Assembly: GCF_901827205.1 (NCBI RefSeq)
Contig: NZ_LR594675.1
Span: 4,402,001 to 4,466,000 of the forward strand
DNA from: Variovorax sp. PBS-H4
Lineage (GTDB): Bacteria; Pseudomonadota; Gammaproteobacteria; Burkholderiales; Burkholderiaceae_C
Direction: 5' to 3'
Length of the DNA: 64,000 nucleotides
Below, in pieces: positions 51,707 through 61,572 of the stretch. The notes under the pieces were generated by a model. It had not been told where the DNA came from. It worked only from the letters and a program-made list of their open reading frames with translations, and searched no databases. The position numbers and the translations under genes are program-made. How positions within the stretch are numbered: position 1 is the first letter of the stretch; each line of letters starts with the position of its first letter.

Positions 51707-52607
51707 CGAGCGCTTCACCGCTGCCCAGCCGTTCGACGTTGCCGACGATCTGCGACAGGATGACCTTGGTCGATGCCATCGTCGCCATGTGCGGCGTGAC
51801 GACGATGCCGGGCGTGCGCCACAGCGAATCGTCCGGCGGCAAGGGTTCTTGCGGAAACACATCGATGATGGCGCCACGCAACTGGCCGCTCGCGATGGCG
51901 TCGCGCAGATCTTCCGGCACCAGTTGCTCGCCCCGCCCCGCATGGATGAGCCCGGTGCCGCGCGGCAGCAGGTCGAAAGTCTTGCGGCCCAGCACATGGC
52001 GGGTCGCCGGGGTGAGCGGCAGCATGCACACGAGGATGTTGAGCGACGACAGGAACGGCGCCCACTGCGCGTCGCCCGCGAAAGTCTCGACGCCCTCGAC
52101 CGACCTCGGCGTGCGGCAGAACCCACTGACCCGGTAGCCGTTCGCGGCGAGCGACTGCGCCACGGTCGCGCCCGTGGCACCAAGGCCCATGATGCCGACA
52201 CGGCAGTCCTCCGCGGCGCGCAACACGGGCCGCTTCCATTCGCTGCGCGCCTGCTGCGCCAGCACCCGGTCGAAGTCGCGCTGGAAATAGGTCACGCCCC
52301 ACTGGATGTATTCGACCATGCCGCGTGTCTGCGCGGTGTCGATCACGCGGCAGACGCGTGTCTCCCGCAGGTCGTGGTGCTCGACGATGTTGTCGATGCC
52401 GGCCGCGATGCCATGCACCAGCGCGAGGCGGGGCATGCGCGCATAGACGCCCGGCGGCGTGTTCCAGCACACGGCGACCTCGGCTTGGTCCCAGCCGTCA
52501 TCGGGCCAGACGAGGACCTTCCAGTCCGGGCGCAGGCTCTGCAGCTGCCCGGCCAGTGGCCGCATGTCGAAGGAGGAGCTGATGAATGCGATGCCGGGCG
52601 TCGTCAT
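51678..52607 (-). CDS. GhrA-like D-2-hydroxyacid dehydrogenase
   Basis: 309 residues from ATG 52607. NAD(P)-binding GLGATGATVAQ and catalytic residues Arg (HAGRGEQLV), Glu (DVFPQEPL) and His (TPHMATM) of the D-2-hydroxyacid dehydrogenase family, glyoxylate/hydroxypyruvate reductase A type. Reduces small 2-oxo acids or oxidises hydroxy acids. Last gene of the hyu-type run; ATGA-coupled to the aldolase gene before it. Confidence 0.88.
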   Translation of the reverse strand: MTTPGIAFISSSFDMRPLAGQLQSLRPDWKVLVWPDDGWDQAEVAVCWNTPPGVYARMPRLALVHGIAAGIDNIVEHHDLRETRVCRVIDTAQTRGMVEYIQWGVTYFQRDFDRVLAQQARSEWKRPVLRAAEDCRVGIMGLGATGATVAQSLAANGYRVSGFCRTPRSVEGVETFAGDAQWAPFLSSLNILVCMLPLTPATRHVLGRKTFDLLPRGTGLIHAGRGEQLVPEDLRDAIASGQLRGAIIDVFPQEPLPPDDSLWRTPGIVVTPHMATMASTKVILSQIVGNVERLGSGEALVNAVDVSKY

Positions 52608-53413
52608 GCCTGCGCGAGCGCTTCGTAGGTGATCCCTGCGCGGCGGAGCAGCGCCAGGAAAGGCAGCTCGCCCCGGCGTGTGCCGCCCGCGGCTTGCGTC
52701 ATCGCCTTCATCTGAATCGGCATCGCGGCCAGCACGGAGTCGGGCACGACACGGTTCGGGCCCTGCATCGAGTCCGCGGCCATCTGCACTTCGCACGCAC
52801 GCTGCGTGCTCCACATGCGCGCGAAGGCGCCGGGGATATGCGGGCCCAATGTGAGCAGGCCGTGGCTGCGCAGCACCAGCACCTCGCAGTCGCCGAGGCT
52901 CGCCACGAGCCGCGGCTGCTCGTCCGCGCTGGTGGTCACGCCTTCGAAGTCGTGGTGGGCGACGAGTCCGTGCAGGTTCGCGCTGTAGAAGTTGTCGCTG
53001 CGCAGGCCGTCGTGCTTGCAGGCCACCGCCATGCCGGCCGTGGTGTGGGTGTGCATGACGCAGTGCGCATCGGGCCGGGCGCTATGAATTGCGCTGTGGA
53101 TCACGAAGCCAGCTGGGTTCACCGGCCAGGGCGATTCGCTGACCTTGTTGGCTTCCACGTCGACCTTCACCAGGTTCGCCGCCGTCACCTCGGCATAGTG
53201 CAGGCCGTACGGGTTGATCAGGAAAGTGGGCGACTGGCCCTCCACGTCGGGCAGGCGGACGGTGATGTGGTTGTAGATGCTCTCGGCCCAACCCAGCCAG
53301 TCGAAGAGTCGGTAGCAGGCGGCGAGTTCGAGTCGCAAGGCCCATTCGTCCTGCGCCAGGCCTTCGGGCGCGGGATAGGCCGGAGCAAGCGTGTTCGGGT
53401 GTGTGAAGTCCAT
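52604..53413 (-). CDS. Class II aldolase/adducin-family protein
   Basis: 269 residues. Family metal site: CVMHTHTTAGMAV (His-x-His) and LRSHGLLTLG (third His). Not a close copy of the aldolase at 41969. Encoded between a PaiB-like protein (5 bp) and the GhrA-like dehydrogenase (ATGA overlap). Possibly splits a hydroxy acid whose product the dehydrogenase reduces; substrate unknown. Confidence 0.85.
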   Translation of the reverse strand: MDFTHPNTLAPAYPAPEGLAQDEWALRLELAACYRLFDWLGWAESIYNHITVRLPDVEGQSPTFLINPYGLHYAEVTAANLVKVDVEANKVSESPWPVNPAGFVIHSAIHSARPDAHCVMHTHTTAGMAVACKHDGLRSDNFYSANLHGLVAHHDFEGVTTSADEQPRLVASLGDCEVLVLRSHGLLTLGPHIPGAFARMWSTQRACEVQMAADSMQGPNRVVPDSVLAAMPIQMKAMTQAAGGTRRGELPFLALLRRAGITYEALAQA

Positions 53414-53418
53414 CGGAA

Positions 53419-54102
53419 TCAGTCCTGTTGCACGGAAGGCGCCTTGCCGCGCAAGCGGGCCGCCGTGTCGAGCGGCCGGGCGGCGACGGCTTCCATCATG
53501 TCGGCCATCATGCGGCCGTCGCAATCGCCCCTTTCGCGCAGGCCGGCGATGGCGCCGCGGCGGTCGGCATCGGCGTGGTGCTGGCTCAGCTTGAACTTCT
53601 CTTCCATCCGAGACACGTCGAGGGCGAAGCCGAGGATGTGCGGAGTGAGCGTGGCGCGCCGAGTCGGGCTGTAGCTGTTCAGGTCCCATTGCCGCGGCAG
53701 CCGGGATTCGTTGATGACGATCAGCTCGTTGACGATCTGCGTGGTTTCCTCCGGCGTGTCGAGGATGCGCACCACGCCGCTCGCATGCACGGTCGCGTAG
53801 TTCCAGCTCGGCGCGGCCTGGCATTCGGGCGTGTACCACTGGGCCGAGATGTAGGCGTTCGGTCCGTTGAACACCACCGTGGCCTCGGGCTGCTTCTCCA
53901 GCGCGCGCCAGTGCGGGTTCATGCGCGAGAAATGGCCGCGCAGGCAGACGATGCGGTCGCCTTCCGAATCGACGATCAACGGAAGATGCGAAAAATGCAG
54001 CTCCCCGTCGAGCTGCGACACCAGCAGGCCAAAGCCGAGCTGGCGAGCGAACTGCGTGGCCTGGGCATCAGTCCCCAGATAACGGTCTGGACGAAACAGC
54101 AT
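53419..54102 (-). CDS. PaiB-like FMN-binding protein
   Basis: 227 residues with the PaiB pattern: HFSHLPLIVDSEGD, LRGHFSRMNPHW, FNGPNAYISAQWY and NYATVHASGVVRI. Family members have the flavin-reductase split-barrel fold and are called negative transcriptional regulators from Bacillus PaiB, but most are of unknown role. In this operon a flavin or detoxification function is as likely as regulation. Confidence 0.88.
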   Translation of the reverse strand: MLFRPDRYLGTDAQATQFARQLGFGLLVSQLDGELHFSHLPLIVDSEGDRIVCLRGHFSRMNPHWRALEKQPEATVVFNGPNAYISAQWYTPECQAAPSWNYATVHASGVVRILDTPEETTQIVNELIVINESRLPRQWDLNSYSPTRRATLTPHILGFALDVSRMEEKFKLSQHHADADRRGAIAGLRERGDCDGRMMADMMEAVAARPLDTAARLRGKAPSVQQD

Positions 54103-54107
54103 GGCGT

Positions 54108-55811
54108 TCAGGCGACTTCAGTCGCGGTGGGTTCGGCGACCTGGGCCGCGTAGTGGCGCCGTGCGAACGCCGGTGTGATGAGCCCGTCGGCCAGATCGCT
54201 CTCGACCGCGGTCGGGCCGCGGTCGGCCGGGTCGCCCCAGCCTGCGCCGCCGCCGACCGTGAGTTCGACGATGTCGCCCTTGTTCAGCTTCATCACTTCG
54301 GTGTTGGGCAGGCGGATCGTCTGGTCTCCGCGACGGACCACGAGCGAGCCGCATGCCGCGTCGCAGCCGCCCTCGCGGCCGCGCGGCGGGTAGCGGAAAT
54401 GCTCCGAGTAGTAGCTGAGCTCGATGCCTTCCTCGAGGATCTCGATCGCGCGCGAGAAGCCCAAACCTCCGCGCCACTTGCCTGCGCCGCCCGAGTCCGG
54501 CACCAGCCGGTAATGCAGCATGCGCAGGTGCGAATGGATTTGCTCGATCGATTCGATCGGCGTGTTGCGGCTCGAACTCAGGATGCCGGCCAAGGCATGC
54601 GCCCCGTCGTAGCCCGACGCGGCGCCGTAGCCACCGCCGAGCACGTCGGCGTAGATGCGCGTCCGGCCATCGGCCCGCTTCTGCACCAGGTACAGGCCAG
54701 TGGTCGAGTTGAAGCCCTGCGCCGGCACGCGCAGAGGCACCGCCTTGGCGAGCGCATCGTGCACGGCATCGAGCAGGCGGTACGAGGCCAGCATGCGGGC
54801 TCGCACCGGCAGGCCCGCATCTGGATTGAGGATCGACCCTTTGGGCAGCAACACGCGCAGCGGCCGCATGCAGCCATCGTTGGCCGGGATGTCCTTGTCG
54901 ACGAAGGCGCTGCGCACCGCGCACACCGCCGCGGCGAGCGCCGACGACGTCGAGCAATTGAACATGCTCTTTACCTGCGGCGCCGAGCCCTCGAAATCGA
55001 GTTCGATGTTGCCGCCCGCCTCCACCGTGACCTTGGCCTTGATGACCATCGGCTCGGTGCCGCGCACGTCGTTGTCGATGCGTGCTTCGCCGCGCCAGGT
55101 GCCCAGCGGCAGCGATCCGATGGCGGCCCGCATGCTGCGCTCGGCATGCGCGAGGCTCGACTGCATCGCGAGCCGCAACGTGTCGGTGCCGGCCCGCGCC
55201 GCCAGTTCCTGCATGCGCGCGACGCCGGTGCGGTTGGCCGCGAGCTGCGCGTAGAAATCGCCGCGGCCGAGCTCGGGCGTGCGCACGTTGGCGAACACCA
55301 GCCGGTCGATCGGGCCGCCATGCAGGTCTTTCTGCACGTCGATCAGGAGCGGCGGCAGGATGATCCCTTCCTGGATCAGTTCGCTCGCCTCAATGTTGAT
55401 GCCGGCACCGCCGCCGCCGATGTCGAGGTGGTGCGCCGTGTTGCCGGCCCAGCCGAGCAGTTCGCCTTCCACGAAGATCGGCTGGAACAGGATGATGTCG
55501 TTGAGATGCTGCCCGCCCGCGTACGGGTCGTTCAGCAGGATCGCGCTGTCGGGCCCCACGGCCGACAAATCGAGCTGTGCCGCCGAGGCACGGAACGCCT
55601 GCGACAGGCCGCCGTTGTGGATCGGGATCATTTCCCCCTGCGCGACCACGTTGCCTTCGGCGTCGAGCAAGGCGGTGGCGCAATCGCGAGCCTCGCGCAC
55701 GATGGTCGAGAAAGCCGAGCGCACGAGGATCGCGCCCATCTCGTCGGCGATGGCGCGCATCGCGTTCGCGAGGATGGCCAGGCGCGTGAATTGATCGGTG
55801 CTTGCGGTCAT
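54108..55811 (-). CDS. Hydantoinase B-type subunit, copy 1
   Basis: 567 residues from ATG 55811. Matches N-methylhydantoinase B/acetone carboxylase alpha family: NAMRAIADEMGAILVRSAF, MIPIHNGGLSQA, ILLNDPYAGGQHLNDI, NTAHHLDIGG and the C-terminal GGGAGWGDPADR. It works with a HyuA partner in ATP-dependent hydrolysis of lactam/hydantoin-like rings or carboxylation. Close paralogue of copy 2, separated from it only by a Bug binding protein. Confidence 0.9.
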   Translation of the reverse strand: MTASTDQFTRLAILANAMRAIADEMGAILVRSAFSTIVREARDCATALLDAEGNVVAQGEMIPIHNGGLSQAFRASAAQLDLSAVGPDSAILLNDPYAGGQHLNDIILFQPIFVEGELLGWAGNTAHHLDIGGGGAGINIEASELIQEGIILPPLLIDVQKDLHGGPIDRLVFANVRTPELGRGDFYAQLAANRTGVARMQELAARAGTDTLRLAMQSSLAHAERSMRAAIGSLPLGTWRGEARIDNDVRGTEPMVIKAKVTVEAGGNIELDFEGSAPQVKSMFNCSTSSALAAAVCAVRSAFVDKDIPANDGCMRPLRVLLPKGSILNPDAGLPVRARMLASYRLLDAVHDALAKAVPLRVPAQGFNSTTGLYLVQKRADGRTRIYADVLGGGYGAASGYDGAHALAGILSSSRNTPIESIEQIHSHLRMLHYRLVPDSGGAGKWRGGLGFSRAIEILEEGIELSYYSEHFRYPPRGREGGCDAACGSLVVRRGDQTIRLPNTEVMKLNKGDIVELTVGGGAGWGDPADRGPTAVESDLADGLITPAFARRHYAAQVAEPTATEVA

Positions 55812-55837
55812 GGGTCTCCTTTTCTTGTTCGCGTGTC

Positions 55838-56800
55838 TTACTGGGCCACCAGTCCGAGTTGCTTGACCAGCGCACCCCACTTCGCGTGTTCGCCCTGGAT
55901 CATGGCGCCGAGTTCGGCCGAGGTATTGGACGCCGGCTCGAAGCCGAGGCCCAGCAACCGGTCGCGCACGTCGGGCTTGGCCATGATCTGCCGGATCTGC
56001 GCGTTGAGCTTGCTCACCACGGCCTCGGGCGTGCCCTTGGGCGCCATGAAGGCGCTCCAGCCCACGGCCTCGTAGCCGGCGATGCCGGATTCGGAAACGG
56101 TCGGCACATCGGGCAGCACCGTCGATCGCTTGCTGTCGAGCACCGCCACCGGCCGCAGTTTGCCGGCCTTGATGTTGGCCTGCTGCGCACCGATGACATC
56201 GACCATGAGCGGCACGCGGCCGGCGATCACGTCGATCGACGCCTGCGCGCCGCCCGGATACGGCACCGAACCCATCTTGACGCCGCCCATGACCTGGAAC
56301 AGCTGGATCGCCAGCTCGAAGGCCTGGGCGCCTGAAGCGAACATCACCTCGCCCGGCCGCGCCTTCGCATCGTCGAGGATCGCGGTGACGCTCGGCGCCG
56401 CGTACTCGGGCGACGCGAGGATCGCCATCGGCGTGCGTGCGACGATGCTGATCGGCGTGAAGTCGGCCAGCGGGTCGTAAGGCGCGCCCTTCTGCAGATG
56501 CGGGCCGGTGACGAGCGTGCCGCTCACGCCGAGGCCCAGCGTGTAGCCGTCGGCAGGCGCTTTCGCGACCATGCCCAGGCCCAGCATGCCGCCCACTCCC
56601 GGACGGTTCTCCACCACGAAGGGCTGGCCGTTGAGATTGGACAACTCGGTCGCGACCATGCGGCCGACGATGTCCGCCGAGCCGCCGGCCGTGTAGCCTA
56701 TGATGAGTTTCACCGGCTTGTTCGGATAGGACTGCGCGCCGGCGGGGAGCGCGAAAAGCAGCGATGTCGCGAGCGCGGCGATGGCGGAGACGAACTTCAT
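55838..56800 (-). CDS. Bug-type (TTT) substrate-binding protein, copy 1
   Basis: 320 residues from ATG 56800. Sec signal peptide (MKFVSAIAALATSLLFALPAG, cleavage after AGA near residue 22), then the Bug pattern YPNKPVKLIIGYTAGGSADIVGR, FVVENRPGVGGMLG, DVPTVSESGIAGYEA. Periplasmic receptor for carboxylates or related anions. No TctA/TctB membrane genes are in the window. ATGA overlap with the hyuB copy 2 stop. Confidence 0.9.
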   Translation of the reverse strand: MKFVSAIAALATSLLFALPAGAQSYPNKPVKLIIGYTAGGSADIVGRMVATELSNLNGQPFVVENRPGVGGMLGLGMVAKAPADGYTLGLGVSGTLVTGPHLQKGAPYDPLADFTPISIVARTPMAILASPEYAAPSVTAILDDAKARPGEVMFASGAQAFELAIQLFQVMGGVKMGSVPYPGGAQASIDVIAGRVPLMVDVIGAQQANIKAGKLRPVAVLDSKRSTVLPDVPTVSESGIAGYEAVGWSAFMAPKGTPEAVVSKLNAQIRQIMAKPDVRDRLLGLGFEPASNTSAELGAMIQGEHAKWGALVKQLGLVAQ

Positions 56801-58524
56801 GACGTCGCCTCTGCGGCAAGCGCCGGCGTCGCGTGCTTGTCGGCATAGCTCGGATAGTGCTGGCGTGCAAAGCCTTCGGTCACGATGCCGTCGGCCACAT
56901 CGGCCTCGACGTCCTGCAGGCTGCGCGCGCTCGGCTGGCCCCACCCGGCGCCACCGCCGACCTTCAACTCCACGATGTCGCCCTTCTGCAGCTTCATCAC
57001 GTCGGTGTTGGGCAGGCTGAAGACCTCCTTGCCTCGCGTCACGGTGAGCGAACCGCGCGCCGCATCGCTGCCGCCTTGACGGCCGCGCGGCGGATAGCGG
57101 AAGTGGTCCGAGTAGAAGCTCAGCTCGATGCCCTCTTCGAGGATCTCGATCGCGCGCGAGAAGCCGAGTCCGCCGCGCCATTGGCCCGCGCCGCACGAAT
57201 CCGGCACCAGCCGGTAATGCAGCATGCGCAGCTGCGAATGCACCTGCTCGATCGACTCGATCGGCGTGTTGCGCGACGAGCCGAGGATGCTGGCGAGCGC
57301 GTGCGCGCCGTTGTAGTCGGAAGCGGCGCCGTAGCCGCCGCCGAGCACGTCGGCATAGATGCGCATGCCGCCGCCGGGGCGCCGCTGCGTCAGGTAGAGG
57401 CCGGTGGTCGAGTTGAAGCCCTGCGCGGGCACGCGGTCCGGGATGATCTGCGCGAGCGCATCCTGCACCGCGTCGATCAACCGATAGCACACGTTGGCCC
57501 GTGCCCGGACCGGAAGCCCCGGGTCGGGGTTCATGATCGATTGTGGCGGGAACACCACCTTGATCGGCCGCAGGCAACCTTCGTTGGCCGGGATTTCCTT
57601 GTCGTTGAGCAGGCTGCGCACCGCCGCGATGGCAGCCGCCAGCGCCGACGAGGTCGGGCAATTGAACATGCTCTTGGTCTGCGGTGCCGAGCCCGTGAAG
57701 TCAAATTCGATGTTGCCGCCTTCGCTGACCGTCACCTTGGCCTTGAGCACCAGCGGCTCGGTGCCGCGCACGTCGTTGTCGATCATGGCCTGCCCGTGCC
57801 AGCTGCCCTGTGGAATCGTCGCGATCGCGGCCCGCATCCGCCGCTCCGCGTACCGGAGCGTCTCGTCCATCGCGCGGCGGACGGTCGCCACGCCGACCCG
57901 CGCGGCCAGCTCCTGCATGCGCGCGATGCCGGTGCGGTTGGCCGCGAGCTGTGCATAGAAGTCGCCACGGCCGAGTTCGGGCGTGCGCACGTTCGCGAAC
58001 ACCAGCCGGTCGATCGGGCCGCCGTACAGATCCTTCTTCACGTCGATCAGCATCGGTGGCAGGATGATCCCTTCCTGGATCAGCTCCGACGCATCCATGT
58101 TGATGCCGGCGCCGCCGCCGCCGACATCGAGGTGGTGCGCGGTGTTGCCGGTCCACCCGAGCAGTTCGCCATCCACGAACACAGGCTGGAACAGGATGAT
58201 GTCGTTCAGGTGCTGGCCGCCCGAGTACGGGTCGTTCAGCAGGATCGCGCTGTCGGGCGTGAGCCTGGACAGATCGAGCTGCTTGCTCGATTCGCGGAAG
58301 GCCGCAGACAACCCGCCGTTGTGCATCGGGATCATCTCGGCCTCGGCGACGACGTTGCCCTTGGCGTCGAGCAGCGAGGTCGCGCAGTCGCGTGCCTCTC
58401 GCACCACGGTCGAGAAGGCGGAACGCACGAGGATCGCGCCCATCTCGTCGGCGATGGCGCGCATCGCGTTCGCGAGGATGGCGAGCTGCGTCGGGTCGTC
58501 GTGCCGTGTCGTGTCTGCGGTCAT
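56797..58524 (-). CDS. Hydantoinase B-type subunit, copy 2
   Basis: 575 residues, same family marks as copy 1 (NAMRAIADEMGAILVRSAFS, LLNDPYSGGQHLNDII, GGGAGWGQPSAR). It directly follows hyuA with an ATGA overlap, so this copy is the natural partner of HyuA. By eye it is highly similar to copy 1 over its whole length. Confidence 0.92.
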   Translation of the reverse strand: MTADTTRHDDPTQLAILANAMRAIADEMGAILVRSAFSTVVREARDCATSLLDAKGNVVAEAEMIPMHNGGLSAAFRESSKQLDLSRLTPDSAILLNDPYSGGQHLNDIILFQPVFVDGELLGWTGNTAHHLDVGGGGAGINMDASELIQEGIILPPMLIDVKKDLYGGPIDRLVFANVRTPELGRGDFYAQLAANRTGIARMQELAARVGVATVRRAMDETLRYAERRMRAAIATIPQGSWHGQAMIDNDVRGTEPLVLKAKVTVSEGGNIEFDFTGSAPQTKSMFNCPTSSALAAAIAAVRSLLNDKEIPANEGCLRPIKVVFPPQSIMNPDPGLPVRARANVCYRLIDAVQDALAQIIPDRVPAQGFNSTTGLYLTQRRPGGGMRIYADVLGGGYGAASDYNGAHALASILGSSRNTPIESIEQVHSQLRMLHYRLVPDSCGAGQWRGGLGFSRAIEILEEGIELSFYSDHFRYPPRGRQGGSDAARGSLTVTRGKEVFSLPNTDVMKLQKGDIVELKVGGGAGWGQPSARSLQDVEADVADGIVTEGFARQHYPSYADKHATPALAAEATS

Positions 58525-60518
58525 GCGGATTTCTCCAGCATCAGGTCGCCGCTCGGCAGACAGGTCGCGGTCCAGGTAGGAGGTACGACGACGGTCGAGG
58601 TGTTTTCTTCCAGCACGGCGGGGCCGGCGATGCTCTGGCCGGGGGCCAGCGCGGCGCGCGGCATGAAGATGGCAGAGCGGGTTTCACCCGCGAACACAAT
58701 GTCTTGCATTTCGCGTTCGGCGCCGGATGCGGCGGCCACTGGTGTGGTGAGTTGCGCTGCGTTCTTGCGCACGATGCGTCCACGCAGGTTCACGACCTGC
58801 ATCGACAGCGACGAGCGCGCGTAGCCGTAGCGGCGGGCATGCTCAGCCTCGAACAATTCGCGCAGCTGGGTGGCCGTCGCGGCGCCGTGCGCGCTCCATA
58901 CGGTGATCTCGAAACCCTGGCCGGTGTAGCGCAGGTCGGCGCCGACATCGACGGTATAGCTGTCGGGCGGGAGGTCGAGCTTGTCGGCTTCCGCGGTGCA
59001 CAAGGCCTTGACCTGCGCGACCGATTCATCGTCGAGCGATACGTCTGACAGCGGCTCCATCTTCGCGCGGACCACATCGACGATCAGGTCGGCGACCAGC
59101 AGGCCGAACGCGCTGGAGATGCCTGGCGACCAGGGGATGAGCACCCGGCCCATGCCGACCTCGTCGGCCACCATCGCGCCATGCACCGGCCCGCCGCCGC
59201 CATAGGCCAGGAGCGTGAAATCGCGCGGATCGATGCCGCGCGACGTGGACACCAGACGCACCGCAGCGGCCATGTTGCTGTTGACCATGCGCAGGATGGC
59301 ATCGGCCTTTTCACCGACGGTGCCCGGCAGTTGAAGGCTTTCGAGCGCCTCGGTGGCGAGGTCCGCCCGCAGCGCCATGCGCCCGCCGAAGAAGCGTGCC
59401 GGCCGCAGCAGGCCTGCGATGACCTGCGCGTCGGTCACCGTCGGCAGCTTGCCGCCGCGATCGTAGCAAGCCGGACCGGGCACCGCGCCCGCCGAGGCCG
59501 GGCCGACGTTGAGGAAGCCGCCCGCGTCGATGGACGCGATGCTGCCGCCGCCCGCACCGACCGTCGCCATGTCAACCGCTGTCGTGCGGATTGGGAGACC
59601 GTCCACGGTAAGCTCGGACACGATGCGCGGCTCGAGCTTGGGTGCGACCGCGACGTCGGTGCTGGTGCCGCCCATGTCGAGCGTGAGAATGTCCTGGATG
59701 TCGTTGCGGCGCGCAAACCAGATGGCAGCGCGCACGCCCGCCGCCGGGCCCGACAACAGCATGCGCACCGCGTTCGATCCGGCGGCGGCGGCGGGCATGA
59801 TGCCGCCGTTCGATTGCATGAGGCGCAGCGCGCCCTTGTAGCCGTCGCTCGCGAGGCCGGCCGCCAGACGGTCGACATAGCCCTTGACGACCGGGCCGAC
59901 GAAGGCATTGACCGTGGTCGTCACGGTGCGCTCGTATTCGCGGAACTCCGGCGACACCTCATGGCTCGCGAACACTTCCAGCTCCGGCGCGCGCTCGCGC
60001 AGCATCGCGGCAAGCCGGGCCTCGTGCTCGGGGTTGCGGTAGGCGTTGAGCAGGCAGATGGCCAGCGAGCTCACGCCCTGCTCGATCATCGGCCGGATGG
60101 TCGCCCAAGCGGCGTCGAGATCGAGCGGCTGCGTGACCTTGCCGCTCGCGTTGATGCGCTCGTCCACCTCGCACACGTTGCGGCGCAGCACCGGTGCCTT
60201 GGGCTTGCGATAGAAGGCCGTGTAGATGTTGCCGACGCGGTCGTGCGTGCCGATCTCCACCACGTCGCGGAAACCCAAGGTGGTGACCAGGCCGGTGGAG
60301 CTGCCGCGCCGCGTCAGCAACGCGTTGGTCGCGACCGTCGAGCCGTGCGAGAACTGATCGACCTTGGCGAGCGGAACGCTGGCCGTGCGCACGGCGTCGA
60401 GCACCGCCTGATGAATGTTCCCGGGGGTCGAGGGCACCTTGCCCGTGGCGACCGTGCCGTCTTCCTGCAACCACACCAGATCGGTGAAGGTGCCACCGAT
60501 CTCGACTCCTACTTGCAT
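58521..60518 (-). CDS. Hydantoinase A-type subunit
   Basis: 665 residues. ASKHA-type ATPase: VGVEIGGTFTDLVW phosphate-1 loop at the N-terminus, FSHGSTVATNALLTR, ILTLDMGGTSTDVAV and the Gly-rich TLLAYGGGGPVHG segment. ATP-using subunit of N-methylhydantoinase/5-oxoprolinase/acetone carboxylase-type enzymes. There is one HyuA for two HyuB genes. It lies 61 bp after the Bug copy 2 gene, the largest gap in the run. Confidence 0.92.
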   Translation of the reverse strand: MQVGVEIGGTFTDLVWLQEDGTVATGKVPSTPGNIHQAVLDAVRTASVPLAKVDQFSHGSTVATNALLTRRGSSTGLVTTLGFRDVVEIGTHDRVGNIYTAFYRKPKAPVLRRNVCEVDERINASGKVTQPLDLDAAWATIRPMIEQGVSSLAICLLNAYRNPEHEARLAAMLRERAPELEVFASHEVSPEFREYERTVTTTVNAFVGPVVKGYVDRLAAGLASDGYKGALRLMQSNGGIMPAAAAGSNAVRMLLSGPAAGVRAAIWFARRNDIQDILTLDMGGTSTDVAVAPKLEPRIVSELTVDGLPIRTTAVDMATVGAGGGSIASIDAGGFLNVGPASAGAVPGPACYDRGGKLPTVTDAQVIAGLLRPARFFGGRMALRADLATEALESLQLPGTVGEKADAILRMVNSNMAAAVRLVSTSRGIDPRDFTLLAYGGGGPVHGAMVADEVGMGRVLIPWSPGISSAFGLLVADLIVDVVRAKMEPLSDVSLDDESVAQVKALCTAEADKLDLPPDSYTVDVGADLRYTGQGFEITVWSAHGAATATQLRELFEAEHARRYGYARSSLSMQVVNLRGRIVRKNAAQLTTPVAAASGAEREMQDIVFAGETRSAIFMPRAALAPGQSIAGPAVLEENTSTVVVPPTWTATCLPSGDLMLEKSA

Positions 60519-60579
60519 GTTAGCTCCTGTTTACATCGACTTCGTATGCGCACGGCGGCATCCGGCGGCCCGGGTTGAC

Positions 60580-61572
60580 TCAGCTCTTCAAGAGCAGGCC
60601 TGCGCGGCTCACCCGCTCTTTTTCCAGTTCATAGGACTGCCGGATCAACGCGGCAAAGGCCGCGCCGTCCTTGTAGTACACGTCCATGGCGTTGCGCTCC
60701 AGGGTCGAGACTGTCAACGGCTCGGCCAAGCCTGCCTTGAAAGCGTCATGGAGCTTCTTCACGACCACCGGCGGCATGTGCGCAGGACCGATGAGTCCGG
60801 TCGGGCTGCCCACAGGGATCTTGTAGCCCAAGTCGTAGAGCGTCGGCACATCGGGCCATTTCTTCATGCGTCTATCGGAGAACACCGCCAGCCAGCGCGC
60901 CTTGCCGCCGTCCACCAGAGCGCCCAGGATCGTGCCGCCGGCGTGCGCGTCGATGAAGCCGCCAAGCAACGCCGCCGTGGCTTCGGCATCGCCCTTATAT
61001 GGAACGTGGTTCAGCGTGATGCCCTCCTGCGCCGCCAGGGTGATCAGTGCCAGGTTCTGCGAGGTCGCCTGCCCGTTGGTCCCATACGTCACCTGGCCGG
61101 GCCGCTTGCGGGCGTCGTCCAGGTAGTCCTTGAAAGTCTTGTAGGGCGAATCTGCGCGCACGAGGATGCCGACGTCCAGTGCGCTGATCTGGATGATGGG
61201 CGTGAGATCAGTCAGTGCGTTGTAGTTCGTTTTTTGCATCAACTGCAGCCGCAGCACACCCGAATGCATCACCGCGATCTGGTAGCCATCGGGACGCCCG
61301 AGGGCCACGGTCGATGCGCCCAGGGTCGCGCTGGCTCCCGGCTTGTTCTCGATCACGATCGTCTGCCCCAAGTGAGGTTCGGTCGATCGGGCGAGGGCCC
61401 GGTAGACAACATCGGCCGTGCCGCCTGCTGGGAACGGCACGATCAGCGTGACCGGCTTGGTCGGAAACGCAGCATCCTGAGCGGACGTCAGCGCAGGCCA
61501 GCCGATGGCGGCGCTGCCCAAGGCTGAGGCTCCGGAAGCGAGAATGGCGCGGCGCGTCCTGTCGATGTTCAT
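60580..61572 (-). CDS. Bug-type (TTT) substrate-binding protein, copy 2
   Basis: 330 residues. The N-terminus has an RR pair before a hydrophobic stretch (MNIDRTRRAILASGASALGS), possibly a Tat signal, then FPTKPVTLIVPFPAGGTADVVYR and IVIENKPGASATLG. Distinct from copy 1. Its start overlaps the stop of the small AtuA-like gene by ATGA. Confidence 0.9.
   Translation of the reverse strand: MNIDRTRRAILASGASALGSAAIGWPALTSAQDAAFPTKPVTLIVPFPAGGTADVVYRALARSTEPHLGQTIVIENKPGASATLGASTVALGRPDGYQIAVMHSGVLRLQLMQKTNYNALTDLTPIIQISALDVGILVRADSPYKTFKDYLDDARKRPGQVTYGTNGQATSQNLALITLAAQEGITLNHVPYKGDAEATAALLGGFIDAHAGGTILGALVDGGKARWLAVFSDRRMKKWPDVPTLYDLGYKIPVGSPTGLIGPAHMPPVVVKKLHDAFKAGLAEPLTVSTLERNAMDVYYKDGAAFAALIRQSYELEKERVSRAGLLLKS

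Noticed and set aside
56833..58824. 663-codon open frame antisense to hyuB copy 2 and hyuA
   Set aside because: His/Arg/Ala-rich antisense shadow without any domain.
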